Assembly: GCF_028554725.1 (NCBI RefSeq) | Contig: NC_071667.1 | Span: 13,871,501-13,935,500 of the forward strand | Source of the DNA: Zeugodacus cucurbitae | Taxonomy: Eukaryota; Arthropoda; Insecta; Diptera; Tephritidae | DNA: 64,000 bases | Direction: 5' to 3' | Program-made: the position numbers and the translations under genes | Part shown: in pieces, positions 47,151 to 57,956 of the stretch | How positions within the stretch are numbered: position 1 is the stretch's first letter | Layout of the letters: each line of letters opens with the position of its first letter | The notes under the pieces: generated by a model | The model's database searches: none | Seen by the model: only the letters and a program-made list of their open reading frames with translations | What the model was told of the DNA's origin: nothing

Positions 47151-47514
47151 TAGCCTTTTCACACAGCCAAATTAATTGATCAATTAAAATTTTGATTGAG
47201 ATATCATTTTTTGCCCTTCAAACTGCCGGCTACTCGATAATCGATCAGCTGTTACACATTTTTGTTTTTGCTTTTCACAAGGAGTTGGTAAGTTTCATCA
47301 GGTGATTGCTATTTTATTACTTATTTCCAGCGACAACGTTTACCGACGTGTAGTGTGAACAACAACTCGCAGCGTTGCATTTCATTTTCGAGTCGATTAA
47401 AATTCAATCAAAAATCATTGTAGAAAAATAATGTATGATAAATTGATATAAATCAGCGCTTTAATCGAGCAAAGACCGGTTAATTGATCAAGTAGTTCCT
47501 GTGCGAAAAGGCTA
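47151..47514 (+). mobile_element. MITE family X, copy 2
   Basis: Element 47153-47512 flanked by TA (47151-47152 and 47513-47514). Ends are GCCTTTTCACACAG and (complement) GCCTTTTCGCACAG, with TTGATCAATTAA shared about 20 bp inside each end. Opposite in orientation to copy 1, 2.8 kb away, with the dead Tc1-like transposase between them. Confidence 0.8.
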
Positions 47515-48503
47515 TAAGGCAAATAATAAATATTTAAACTAAAGCTTTCTGAGACGCCTGAGTACTCGACCTTGTGATTAAGTAATCGCTCGGGCAATGG
47601 TATTATGCAATAAAGAGCAAATGCGTGCGCAAGGTCAGTCGACAATAGTAGATGCTGTCTACTGTTTAATTTGTATGGATAATTCAGTTATATTGTATTT
47701 GCCTTAACTAATGAGAACATATCAAGAGATAACAAATAGACTACCCATGGAATGTCAAGAACATAAGCATAAGCATCTTCCTTGCATGCAAAAGAGTAAT
47801 CAGTATAAATATTTGTAAATAAGTGAAAAAAAGTAATACTATGATAGAAGATCGTGGGAGTGGGGCAATCAAGGAAGTAGAAAGCAAAAAACAAAAAAGA
47901 AAACTTACAAGTTAAACATGTAGAAGAGTAAAAATATTATGAGAGCAACAATTACAAATAGTCTACCTACTCGTAACTTAACCACTACTGCTTCTTAGAG
48001 CAAGAGCAGCCGGAAGTCTTTTGTGTAAGCGGATGTGGAGCTGTTGTTAACATTGTAGCCTGCACTCACCTACTCTGTTTGGTTGTTAAGTTGTTGCTTA
48101 CCATATCATGCCGCCAACACTTTTCTTCCGCTATTGCTGCTGGCTTTTAGCTATTTACGAGCCTTTGCATGGATTAAGGATATACTTACATAAGTATATT
48201 GGTGGAATTCTCTCTGTAGTCAACTTGTTGACGGCTTATCACAGTGGATGTGTTTTGACGGGGCAGCAACTGTAAACACGCCTGAATGTGACAAGCGTTT
48301 AATTATTATCATATTTTCTTTATCACATAATTACCGCACTTGCGGCATAATTAAAATTGAAGAAGTAATCGTATAAGAAGAAAAATGAATATTAATTATG
48401 CACAATTAAAGAATAAAATAAGTAAGGAAGAAGTGCTAAATCAAGCGGAAATTAAATTTAAATTTTTAAGAATTTATGAACTGCTCAACAAGTATCATTT
48501 TTT
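47515..48503. other. No gene seen
   Basis: AT-rich. Short frames without motifs. Confidence 0.5.
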
Positions 48504-48950
48504 TGACATAGCCTTATACAATTGAACAATGATACAAATATTTTAACAAAGCAACAATGATAACTTTCAAAATATTATTATTTTTTGTTTTGTTTTTTTA
48601 TAACTTTGTTGTCATTTCAAATAAAATCATCTTCTTGTTATCTTCACAATTTTTCGATATATACTTACTTTCTAATCCGTCCCTGGCCTTCCTAAAATTA
48701 GCCAGATCGGTTTGGCCCTTCTCGACTTTTTTCGAGAGTAACGACACAAATTGTTTTTAGTGATAGGGGTGATTAGAAAATTGTGGATTTAAGACCTTTT
48801 CAGGCAATTTTTCTAATTTTTCCCTCCGTAAGAACCATCCCGGTACCTCTAAAAACATTCTAAACAAAGAATTGGCGAAATCGGTTCAGCGGTTCTCGAG
48901 TTATGCGCTTAGCAACATATTTTGCGATTCATTTTTATATTATACATAGA
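48504..48950 (-). mobile_element. Helitron 5'-end fragment(s)
   Basis: Minus strand: A|TCTATGTATAATATAAAAAT at 48950, then the CTCGAGAACCGCTGAACCGA motif typical of insect Helitron 5' regions. The inner part (48504-48770) is a direct repeat of 50032-50300. No coding sequence. Confidence 0.6.
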
Positions 48951-48979
48951 TGAAGGTAAGAATTTCCTTTTATTAGAAA

Positions 48980-49817
48980 CTAGCAGACCCGGCCACATGT
49001 TTTTGTGGCTAAGGTATACATTAAATTAAATTGATCCAATCTTGGCTTCGGCGACGATATTGATTACTCGAGGTTGATTTATATTACGCAACATGATGAC
49101 AACTCACACTACTTTTTATTGCAAAGTGAGTGGTCATAATACAAGTAATTTTAAATAGTTTGGGATAATTGACTACGTCATCCTGATTTGTAGCTGCGTC
49201 AACTCTCCTGGACCGAAATTCTAAATTGTCGCATTAAGATCATCGATATCTTTGTTTTTTTACCACCAATATAGGTCATTCAATCAGTCATTTATGCTGA
49301 TCATATTGAGGTTTTATGTCAAGAAAACTTCTCTTACGAGTCAATGAAGTGACAGAGATCTGTTGGAAATGCTATTAATCTATCGAGGTGTCAATTGCGA
49401 CCCTACTATTTCCAACTGCTTCTACAATCGCAATTTGATATTGTTGCAAAAACACTCATATGTTAGTTGTCAATTGGCGATACTTTATGTGTCGCCACAA
49501 ATTAAATGACTTTAGGCATGCGATTACCCCGTCAGTAACAGTTGATCCAGGAATAATTGGAAGAGTCTGGCGTAAATCACCTATTAACAGAATCCAGGCT
49601 TCACCAAAAACGTTTATCGACAATCAAGATCTTTTAAAGTCCTGCGAAGTACCTCCAGCGACTTCTCGAATATTTGGAAAATTTTCGTTATAGCGCTATT
49701 TTTTGACGATTTTGCCGACTGGTGTTTCGTTCATTTGCAATTTAGGAGTAATTTCAAAGTCGAATGTGTCGTTTGTTTGCCTACTAACAGGTGCCAAGTT
49801 GCCCCTATTCCCGTTAA
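48980..49817 (-). mobile_element. Helitron fragment with canonical 3' end
   Basis: Minus strand ends in a GCCACA...TGTGGC hairpin (48992-49009), 8 bases, then CTAG (48980-48983) followed by host T. This is the hairpin plus CTRR|T signature of Helitron 3' termini. Upstream lies the helicase remnant. The 5' side is cut off by DINE-like fragment O. Confidence 0.8.
49010..49790 (-). pseudogene. Helitron RepHel, helicase domain remnant
   Basis: Minus-strand frames give LKLQMNETPVGKI, then LLIGDLRQTLPIIPGSTVTD, then ACLKSFNLWRHIKYRQLTTN, then NSRVAIDTS, and lastly VIMLRNINQPRVIN. This order matches the Pif1-like helicase of Helitrons (GDFRQxLPIIP, NLWxHxxxLxLTxNMR, VIMLRNxNxPRLCNGTR). Multiple stops; Walker A and the Rep domain are missing. 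It confirms the terminus call. Confidence 0.7.
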
Positions 49818-50010
49818 CCTTGGTGGTGAAAATGAGTGAAATTGGTTCTGGAATTACATAAGCCCTCATATACCATATATGATGATTTTCTATTAGACTT
49901 TATGCCGAATATATAGGTCAATATTGTGTGTTATTTTAATAAAATTACATCAATAAATTGCGAGAGTGTAAAATGTTCGGTTGGACGTGAATTTAGCCTT
50001 TCCTTATTTT
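49818..50010 (-). mobile_element. DINE-like repeat fragment O
   Basis: Outer end only: CTTGGTGGTGAAAATGAGTG to GAGAGTGTAAAATGTTCGG...CCTTATTT, inserted next to the Helitron remnant. Confidence 0.75.
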
Positions 50011-50031
50011 TTACAAATTGTTTTGGGCTAT

Positions 50032-50300
50032 CGACACAACCTTATACAATTGAACAATAACAAAAATATTTTAACAAAGCAACAATGACAACCTTCAAAA
50101 TATTATTTTTTTGTTTTCTCTTTTTATAATTATCTTGTCATCTCGAATAAAATTCTCTTATTATAATCTTCCTCGCAATTTTTCCATATTTACTCACTGT
50201 CTAATCTTTTCCTGGCCTTCCACGAATATTTGAAGACTAAAATTAGCCAGATCGGTTTGGCAGTTATCGATTTTTGGCGAGACTAATGAACAGCAATTCA
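50032..50300 (-). mobile_element. Helitron 5'-region fragment, direct repeat of 48504-48770
   Basis: Minus strand begins near ATAATATAAACATGAATTGC, then TTAGTCTCGCC...CTGCCAAACCGATCTGGC. It shares CCTTATACAATTGAACAA, ATTTTAACAAAGCAACAATG and TTAGCCAGATCGGTTTGG with the copy 1.5 kb away in the same orientation. Confidence 0.65.
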
Positions 50301-50304
50301 TGTT

Positions 50305-50741
50305 TATATTATATGTATGTATGTAACTGTAAATTAGAAGTAAAACAAAATGTTAATTATTAATATCTCTTAACTAAATTTCATCAAAATCCGTTCAGCC
50401 GTTTAGGCATGATAGAGCAAAACTCCCAGCAAAAATTATAAAACATCACTAATTCAATTCAGTTTTCTGCCTACTTCCTACCCCCTAAGTACGATGACGT
50501 GATCTTTTTGATCTTACTTACTTACTAAATTTCATCAAAACCCGTCTAAAAACGACTAAAAATCACTAACTTAATTTAGTTATCTGCCTACTACCATGGC
50601 GTGATTATTTTTAGCCTATGACCATTTCTATGTTATCATCTATCACCATACCAAATTTCAACAAAATCCGTTCAGCCATTTAGGCGTGAAAGAGTAACAG
50701 ACAGACAGAGTTACTTTCGCATTTACAATATTAATATGGAT
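50305..50741 (-). mobile_element. Helitron-like 5'-end fragment with internal repeats
   Basis: Minus strand starts A|TCCATATTAATATTGTAAAT, then CTGTCTGTCTGTTACTCTTTC and GCTGAACGGATTTTG, a widespread Helitron-type 5' signature. The GAACGGATTTTGxTGAAATTT block occurs twice (near 50395 and 50660), with a weaker third copy near 50535. Confidence 0.5.
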
Positions 50742-51159
50742 TAGTGTAAATTTGAAAAATGATTACAGATAATGAGTTTTATCTAACAAATATGTTCATA
50801 TTTCCATAATCGAAATTTCTAACTTGAACATAAATTATTTGCATTGCATATGCACACTGCTACACAACTTTTGCGTTAAGTGGTTAATTAATCAGTGAAC
50901 ATTGCTATTAGTTAAATGCTATCTTTGGAAGCTGTTCAATTAATCACTGATTATTCTGTTGCTGGACTTGAAAAGCTTTTTTTTAATGTACTTCAAAAAA
51001 GTGTATGAATAGAAATCGTAGTTTGGGGGCAGGCCCTCATAGCACAGTGGTTCCGCTTGTATGAAGCCGCGGCCATAAATACTTCCCGTTGAGATATCGC
51101 TATGAAATTTTCACCAAAAATCTAGAAAAATATTTCAAATATGTGATAAAAAAATTGAC
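50742..51159. other. No gene seen
   Basis: AT-rich, no motif. Confidence 0.5.
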
Positions 51160-51548
51160 AAAAAATGTTATGAACCGAATTCCAGTGGAATTGGTCGAGT
51201 AGTTCGTGAGACATAATTTTTAACCCATAAGTGGACGGAGCTACGCCCATTGTCCAATTTTTTTAAAAGCTTAATGCAGCTTTTCTGTACCATCTTTCCA
51301 ATAAAATTTAGGATTTGTGGTGTTTTTCCTTACTGAATTAAAGCACTTTTAGTAGTTTCCAACATAAAATTTGTATGAGAGGTGGGCGTGGTTATAATCC
51401 GATTTCCTTCAATTCCATGCTGTATAATCAAATGCCTAAAGCAAATGAACAAAACATTATGCAAATATGCATCTCCCTAATGTGATCCTTTGTACCAAAT
51501 TTTGTTTTCATACCTTTATTTATGGCTTAGTTATGACACTTCACAAGG
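51160..51548 (+). mobile_element. DINE-like repeat fragment P (body only)
   Basis: GTTATGAACCGAATTCCAGTG to TTATGGCTTAGTTATGACAC. Both ends are absent. Confidence 0.75.
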
Positions 51549-52880
51549 CAAATTTGACCTTGAAGAAGAAAATATGGCATTAGTATATTGTATCTGTCCT
51601 ATATCTGCAAATTTCTGCTGCTAACATTAAAATACATTGAACAAAAAGGTCTAAGTGGAGAGGGGGGAAACAACTAAAACTTTAAATAAACAAAATAAAG
51701 ACGCATATCCAAAAACCAAGGTAAAGAAAAGCTTTAATTAAAAAAATACAACACAAATTAGCTTTTATTAATATAAACCTTTCACTTAAAAATACCATTA
51801 AAATCATTCAGATTCAGAAAAGTAAATATTCGATAGACCACTTTGAAAATGAACATGTGCTCATGTCTTCGATTCTATTTTTTAAAAATCCCGTTAGATT
51901 TCTAGATAAAACTGTTTTACCGTATAAAATTTTGGTCCTTTTAGAGACAATTCGTTTACATTTTGTCACTGTGCATAGTACCGTCGCCGAAAGTAAGAAA
52001 TGAACGAATGTTTTGTAACTACCTATGAAACTACCTACTAGATGAAAAAAATATTGATCAATGTCAAATTTAATGACATTAACAGTCTGACTGTAGTAAT
52101 TTATTTTTTTTAATTTTCGAACTGAATCCACAAATTTTAGTCAATAATCAAAATGATGCGAGAAAATCAACAAATTTATATAATTGAAAATTTATATATA
52201 TTTGTCATTAAATTTCACACAATGAAAATTGGGCATTATGTTCCTTTTTCTTTTTTTCAAAACATCACTTTTCTATCATTGCTTTGGCTCCATTTAATGC
52301 AGATGCCAGCTTATTTATATTGAGGTTATCTGTAATTTAGTCATTCGGCATAGTTTCAATTTTTTTATTCACAAAAGTAAAATATAAAATAACTTTTCAA
52401 CAATTGCATATCATATTCCATTAAACGTGAACAAAAATATTGCCTTCACAGTGTTGTCATAAAAAAATCCCCAAAACAATATTTTATCAGAATTCCTACT
52501 ATTTTCGCTGCGCGATGCAATATGTACTGATCATAACAATTGAAAGAGTGCAACCGGTATTCATTGGCATATATATATATACATACACCAGTGTGTATTT
52601 AATAGCAAATGTATTCACTGAACTGTAAGTGTAACCGACAAAAGGCGCAATTTGCTGTTTAAAAAGCGTTACAATGTTTGACAGTTGAACTTGACAATGA
52701 TTAGCTTTTGATTAAGGGAACAAGAAATATGAATGATGTTAGATACATCATACGTTATAGTATACATACTATAGAGAGTTGTGTAAGTAAAGCTATTTAT
52801 TATTGGTCTTCTATAGGTTTGGTATAGGTCCCCAATCTATATCCGTGTCAAGTGTTAAAAAATCTATAGAGCTTCATGCT
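51549..52880. other. No gene seen
   Basis: AT-rich. The reverse 105-codon frame (51814-52131) shows no recognisable domain and no supporting signals, so it is left uncalled. Confidence 0.5.
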
Positions 52881-54292
52881 ATTTTTATACTCTCGCAACC
52901 TGTTGCACAGAGTATCATAGTTTTGTTCACATAACGGTTGTTTGTGTCACCAAGAAATATAAGAGTTAGATATGGGGTTATATATACATAAATGATCAGG
53001 ATGACGAGTAGATTTGAAATCCGGATGTCTGTCCGTCCGTCTGTCCGTCTGTCCGTGCAAGCGATAACTTGAGTAAAAATTAAGATATCTTAATGAAACT
53101 TGGAACACATATTCCTTGGCACCCTGAGGAGGTTGCTTTCGAAAATGGGCAAAATCGGTCCACTGCCACGCCCACAAAATGGAGGAAACCGAAAACCTAT
53201 ACAGTGTCATAACTAAGCCATAAATAAAGTTATGAAAATGAAATTTGGAACATAGGATCCCATTAGGGAGGGGCACATTTGGATGTAATTTTTTTGGAAA
53301 AGTGGGCGTGACCCCGCCCCCAAATAGGTTTTTTGTATATAACTCGCAAACCAATAAAGCTATATAAGCCAAACTTTCTGCAGTCGTTTCTTTTAGCCAT
53401 TTCCTTATACAGTCCAAAAATGAAAGAAATCGGATAATAACCACGCCCACCTCCCATACAAAGGTTAGGTTGATAATTACCAAAAGTGGGTTGACTCACT
53501 AACGAAAAACGTCAGAAACACTAAATATCACATAAAAAATGACTGATGAAAGCTGCACTGAGATTTTTTTACAAAATGGAAAATGGGCGTGGCGTCGCCC
53601 ACTTATGGGTCAAAAACCATATCTCAAGAACTATTCGACCGATTTCAATGAAATTCGGTACATAACACTTTCTTGACACCCTGATGACACGGGTGGAATA
53701 TGGGCGAAATCGGTTCACAACTACGTCTACTTCCCATATAACCCAATTTTGAATTCCATCTGATTCGTTCACTTTATAATGTATTCATAAGGAACCAATG
53801 AAGCTAGCGGAATAAAACTTTACACAAATACTGTATTTGAGCTGTGACATCACTTGTGGAAAAATTGTCAAAATCGAACCATGACTTTTCAAGGCCCCTG
53901 ATATCAAACATGAAGAACTCAGTGCCTAAGGTTAATTTTTCACCGAAAATATAGGTAAATCCCTCAGATATTTTAATGTAATTCATTCCCTCTGAATTTT
54001 TTTCTTATAACAGTTTCTCTCTGTACCTGAAATGGTAAAAATTGGGTCATAACTTCCCCCAGATCCCATATACCTAATTATAAGTAATATTAAATTAAGT
54101 GAGCGTATAGTCTTCGATACGATGTATCTTGGTGGTGAAAACGAGTGAAATCGGTTTAGGAATTACCTCAGTCCCCATATACTATTTATGATGATTTTCG
54201 TTATTCTATTGAACTTTATGCCGAATATATGGGTCGAATTGTGTTGTCTTTATAAAATTACATCAATAAATTGCGAGAGTATCCTTACTTGT
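52881..54292 (-). mobile_element. DINE-like repeat copy Q, longest uninterrupted copy
   Basis: About 1.41 kb. Hairpin end (CTCGCAACCTGTTGCACAGAG), GATCAGGATGACGAG, GTCY tract (53025-53058), the full body with both GTGGGCGTGG blocks, and an outer end reduced to GCGAGAGTATCCTTACTTG: the TTCGG...CCGAA hairpin has been lost. The 178-codon frame is on the repeat and not conserved in other copies. Confidence 0.88.
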
Positions 54293-55689
54293 TGTTTCTC
54301 AGTATTTTTGATTATTTGCTTAGAAATTCTTGGTTTAATATGTAATTTCCCCTTTTTAAAACTCTAAGACATCTGACTGTCTTACCAAAGAATTTGTATA
54401 AGGGGTTGCATTTCTTTCTTTCCTCCTACTTCCTCATTCCATTAAACTACACACGTTGTATGATATTTTTTTGGCTTTAATTGCTAGAAAAGTATTGGTA
54501 GACTTTAAAAAGGCCAATGAGTACGACTTGAGCTTGTCATCTACTATTTCTTCGCATCGAAATACTTAAAGTTCTCGGACTCAAATTTTAACCACCTTTA
54601 CGTACTCATATACATATGTATATGGCTTACTGCTTTAGCCTCAAAAGTTGCTTGAAAGAAACACTTGGGCTAATATCCGCCTTTCAAAACTAATAAAGAA
54701 ACTCATTTCGAATGCAAATAACTGGTGTTTTTCTAACTTTCGGCACCATTTACCGTTGCTTTAACTTTTCTAAGCAATATGCAACACTTCTCGCACATAT
54801 TTACAAAATAATTGTGTAACATACATATATACATACAACAAAAATAACGCAAAGCACTCTTCACCCAGTTCTGTGTGCAGTAAAGCGATTCTTCTTAGTT
54901 TTCTCATTCTGCTGGTGTGGCGAAAGTAACCAACAACTAAGTACGTGTTGTGATTTCTTGAGTGACTATTATAAAAATGTTTTGTTTCAATTTTCTGCGC
55001 TTTATATGCACATATGAATAGAAAAAGTTGCAGAAAATTGGGGTGAAAAAGTGATGAATTGTGTGCTGACGCGTATTTCTAGCCAACCCATTTGCGGCGA
55101 AGGTTTAGAGAGGTATTCAAAAATGACAAAAAGGAATCGTATAGTGGAAAAATGAAATAAAAAAGAAAACAGAATGAGTAATCTAAAATAGCGTAGCGGC
55201 AAAGGGGTTGCTATAGCTGCCAATTGTCACATTTCTTTCGTGTGCAAATATAAAAGAATCGTGAATAAAAATTGTTAAGAAGCAAAGAAAAAATGGAATG
55301 AATGAAATAAAATGCGGTGTGAGGTTATTTATGTAAATACATATATATGTACGTATTATAAACGGTGTTGTATTATTAAAATACGAATAAAACGCCAAGT
55401 CACACTGGCATAGGAGGCCATTTCATTAGAGATAGTCAGTTAGTTTTTAAACTGAAAAAAAAGATTGCACAAAAGATAGAGGAAGGTTCATCTACAGGAA
55501 GCTATCTCAAATTTGTTAAGATCCCATATATTCTCTCTATAAGTCTCTCTTGTTGTGGAACTGATTTTTTGACAAATGGAATGTTGAATAAATGCTAAAA
55601 GATTCTCGAGTTATTTTTAGCTTAAATAAAGGCTATTTCAGGTATCAAAAATATGTTATAATGCGGCAATTTCTAACCACTGTGTGTGT
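54293..55689. other. No gene seen
   Basis: AT-rich. Two overlapping reverse frames (55002-55398) lack motifs. Confidence 0.5.
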
Positions 55690-55709
55690 TTGGTTAGGTT
55701 AGGGTACCT

Positions 55710-57200
55710 TCACGTATTCCCTGAGTAGGAGTCATCGTTTGGGATGCCAGCGCTTGACGCGAATTTTAAAATATTATAAAGCCTCATTGACGATGTCTCC
55801 ACCAACTTATCGTATTGTGAGGCCCCTAAATACTTGAATCGTTGTCTCGCTAAAGAAGGACAAACGCATAAGAGATGCTCCACTATTTCCTTGGTGCCCT
55901 GCTCTTGAGGCGCCGATTTCGCCGCGCAGCTTTCGGCAAAGAGATCTATAGGTGGCAGGTTTAATATTCGTTCTAGAGCAGCCGTTGGGATGGTTCTTAG
56001 GGCCCCCGTTATACATAGCGCTGCAAGCCGCTGAACCTTTTTCATTGACTTCCGATACGTATATTTTCTAGCACCCGTCCACCATACCAGAACCCCGTAG
56101 AGCAGAATTGGTCTCACTATTGCTGTGTAGCACCAGTGCATGAGAGTGGGAGAAAGCCCCCAGGTAGTGCCAAGCATCTTCCTGCATGCATACAGAGCAT
56201 TACTGGCTTTCCTCACTCTCTCCTCCACATTGTACTTCCACAGAAGTTTGGTGTCCAAGACTACCCCTAGGTATTCGGTACGGTCCTTGAGCGGGAGCTC
56301 GGTCCCATTTAGCGAAGGGGGCCTCCATGCAGGTATTTTGTACCTTCTAGTAAACACCAAAAGGTCTGTCTTTTCCGCATTGAGCGCCAGTCCCGCTAGC
56401 GTTGCCCAGTTTTTGACAGTGCTGATAGTGCTGGTCATTATACTGCTGACAGTGTGCTTTCCCGTTATTAAGATGGCGATGTCATCCGCATACGCTGTTA
56501 TCTTGGGAGCTTTGTCTTCAAACTGTTTTAGTACGTTGTTTACCACTAATGTCCATAAGAGTAGAGATAGCACTCCGTCTTGCGGAGTACCTCTACAGAC
56601 TTCCTTGGTCACACTGGCATCATTCCATTCTGCTTTTATCTTTCTAGACATCAAGATGTTTTTCACCCACCTTTGTATGATAGGCTCAACACCCATTGAC
56701 TCAATACTTCGCAGTATGGATTCCGTAGACACATTAATGAATGCTCCCGAAATGTTCAGGAATGCTCCCAGAGCATATTCCTTGTATACAAGAGCTTTTT
56801 CAATGTTGTATACCAATGAATGGAGTGCAGTCTCCACGGATCTGCCTTTTGTGTACGCATGTTGCGATTTGGACTTATGGGCCTGAACTCTTTCGAGTAG
56901 GTTGGATTGTTTTTACCTACCTTCGGTATGAAAACCAGCCTAGCCTCTCTCCATGAGTGCGGTACATAACCAAACCTTAGACATCCTCTGAATATCACTC
57001 GCATCCACGGCACGACCAGTTGCATTGCGTTCTTTAGCATGGCTGGAAAGATGCCATCCGCACCGGTAGATTTGTAATGGTCGAAGGAGCGGATTGCCCA
57101 TTCTATTTTATCCTTCGTAATTATACACTCTGACAGGATAACAGCAGTATTTCCTTCGTGTGGAGCGTTAACCGGGTTCTTGCATCCCGGAAAGTGTACG
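55710..57200 (-). pseudogene. LOA-like ORF2: RT and C-terminal region, RNase H deleted
   Basis: N to C: TGADGIFPAMLKNA, VPHSWREARLVFIPKVGK, FRPIS, a gap of about 25 residues with frame change, AYTKGRS-like then ETALHSLVYNIEKAL. Next come LGAFLNISGAFINV, RGTPQDGVLSLLLW, ITAYADDIAIL and ILLYGVLVWW. RT motif A has lost its catalytic Asp (family FLDIxGAFDN, here FLNISGAFIN) and motif B has QDG for QGG; YADD is intact. After LNLPPIDLFAESCAAKSA the frame jumps to VEHLLCVCPSLARQRFKYLG, the post-RNase H tail, so the RNase H domain was excised in frame. Confidence 0.8.
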
Positions 57201-57956
57201 CTAACTAGAACCTCTGAGAAGTCCCTGCAATTCTCCGTTGTTTCTGCGAATCAGGCCTGGCGAAGGGGGGCTTTTAGATAACAGTTTTCTAAGTCTTGCC
57301 ACCTCATTTGTTCTTTCAAATCTGCTACAAAAGTTTTTCCAGGACTGTCGTTTGCTCCTGCGCATTAACTTTTTGTAGTCTCTTAACAGATCCTTATATT
57401 CATTCCAACATTCCTCGCTCTCCGCTAGCTTGGCCAAGTTGAAGATTTTCCTTACACTGCGTCTACACGATTCGAGCTCCTTGTTCCACCAAGGGGGTCT
57501 CGTTTTGCGTTTGGGCCGCAGCATAGGACAAGCGGAATGATAAGCCTTAGTAAGAGTGCTACAGAAGAGATTCACACCCTCCTCTAACTCTTGTGGAGAG
57601 TTGAACACGCACGGTCTAAGTCCTTTATCAAGTCTAGCTTTAACCTCCTTTCTAATAGAGAAATGTATATATCTATGGACAGAGAATGACGGTATACTTA
57701 GCACCCTCCAGTTCTCAACCGTTGTACCACCACTGGTGTAAAGTGTAAAGTCTAGGACGTTTTTCGAGGTTGGTCCTATATACGTAGGTTCCTCCCCCCG
57801 GTTTGCTATCACTAGACTACTTATTAATATAAAGTTTAATAGGGACTAAAGCCACGTCGTAGCCGCCCTTCTCTAGATTAAGAAGGAGTTCGGCAGATGC
57901 GGTCTTACTTTTGTGGAGGTTCACCTTAAGTACCGTCAGCTCCTGGTTCATTAACC
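57201..57956 (-). pseudogene. LOA-like ORF2 N-terminus: gutted endonuclease
   Basis: Begins MNQELTVLKVNLHKSKTASA and LLNLEKGGYDVALV (endonuclease N-terminus), then hits a stop and a deletion that removes the catalytic QEPW-to-DxN part. It resumes with PTYIGPTSKNVLDFTLYTSG and the HRYIHF segment, followed by the linker with PPWWNKELESCRRSVRKIFN. Non-functional. Confidence 0.75.

Noticed and set aside
51814..52131. 105-codon reverse ORF
   Set aside because: No recognisable domain, codon pattern or gene signals; AT-rich chance frame is likely.
52947..53483. 178-codon reverse ORF
   Set aside because: Produced by DINE-like copy Q, including its GTCY tract; not conserved in other copies of the family.
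56140..56886. 248-codon plus-strand ORF opposite the LOA-like RT
   Set aside because: Antisense shadow of the reverse transcriptase, with no independent motifs.
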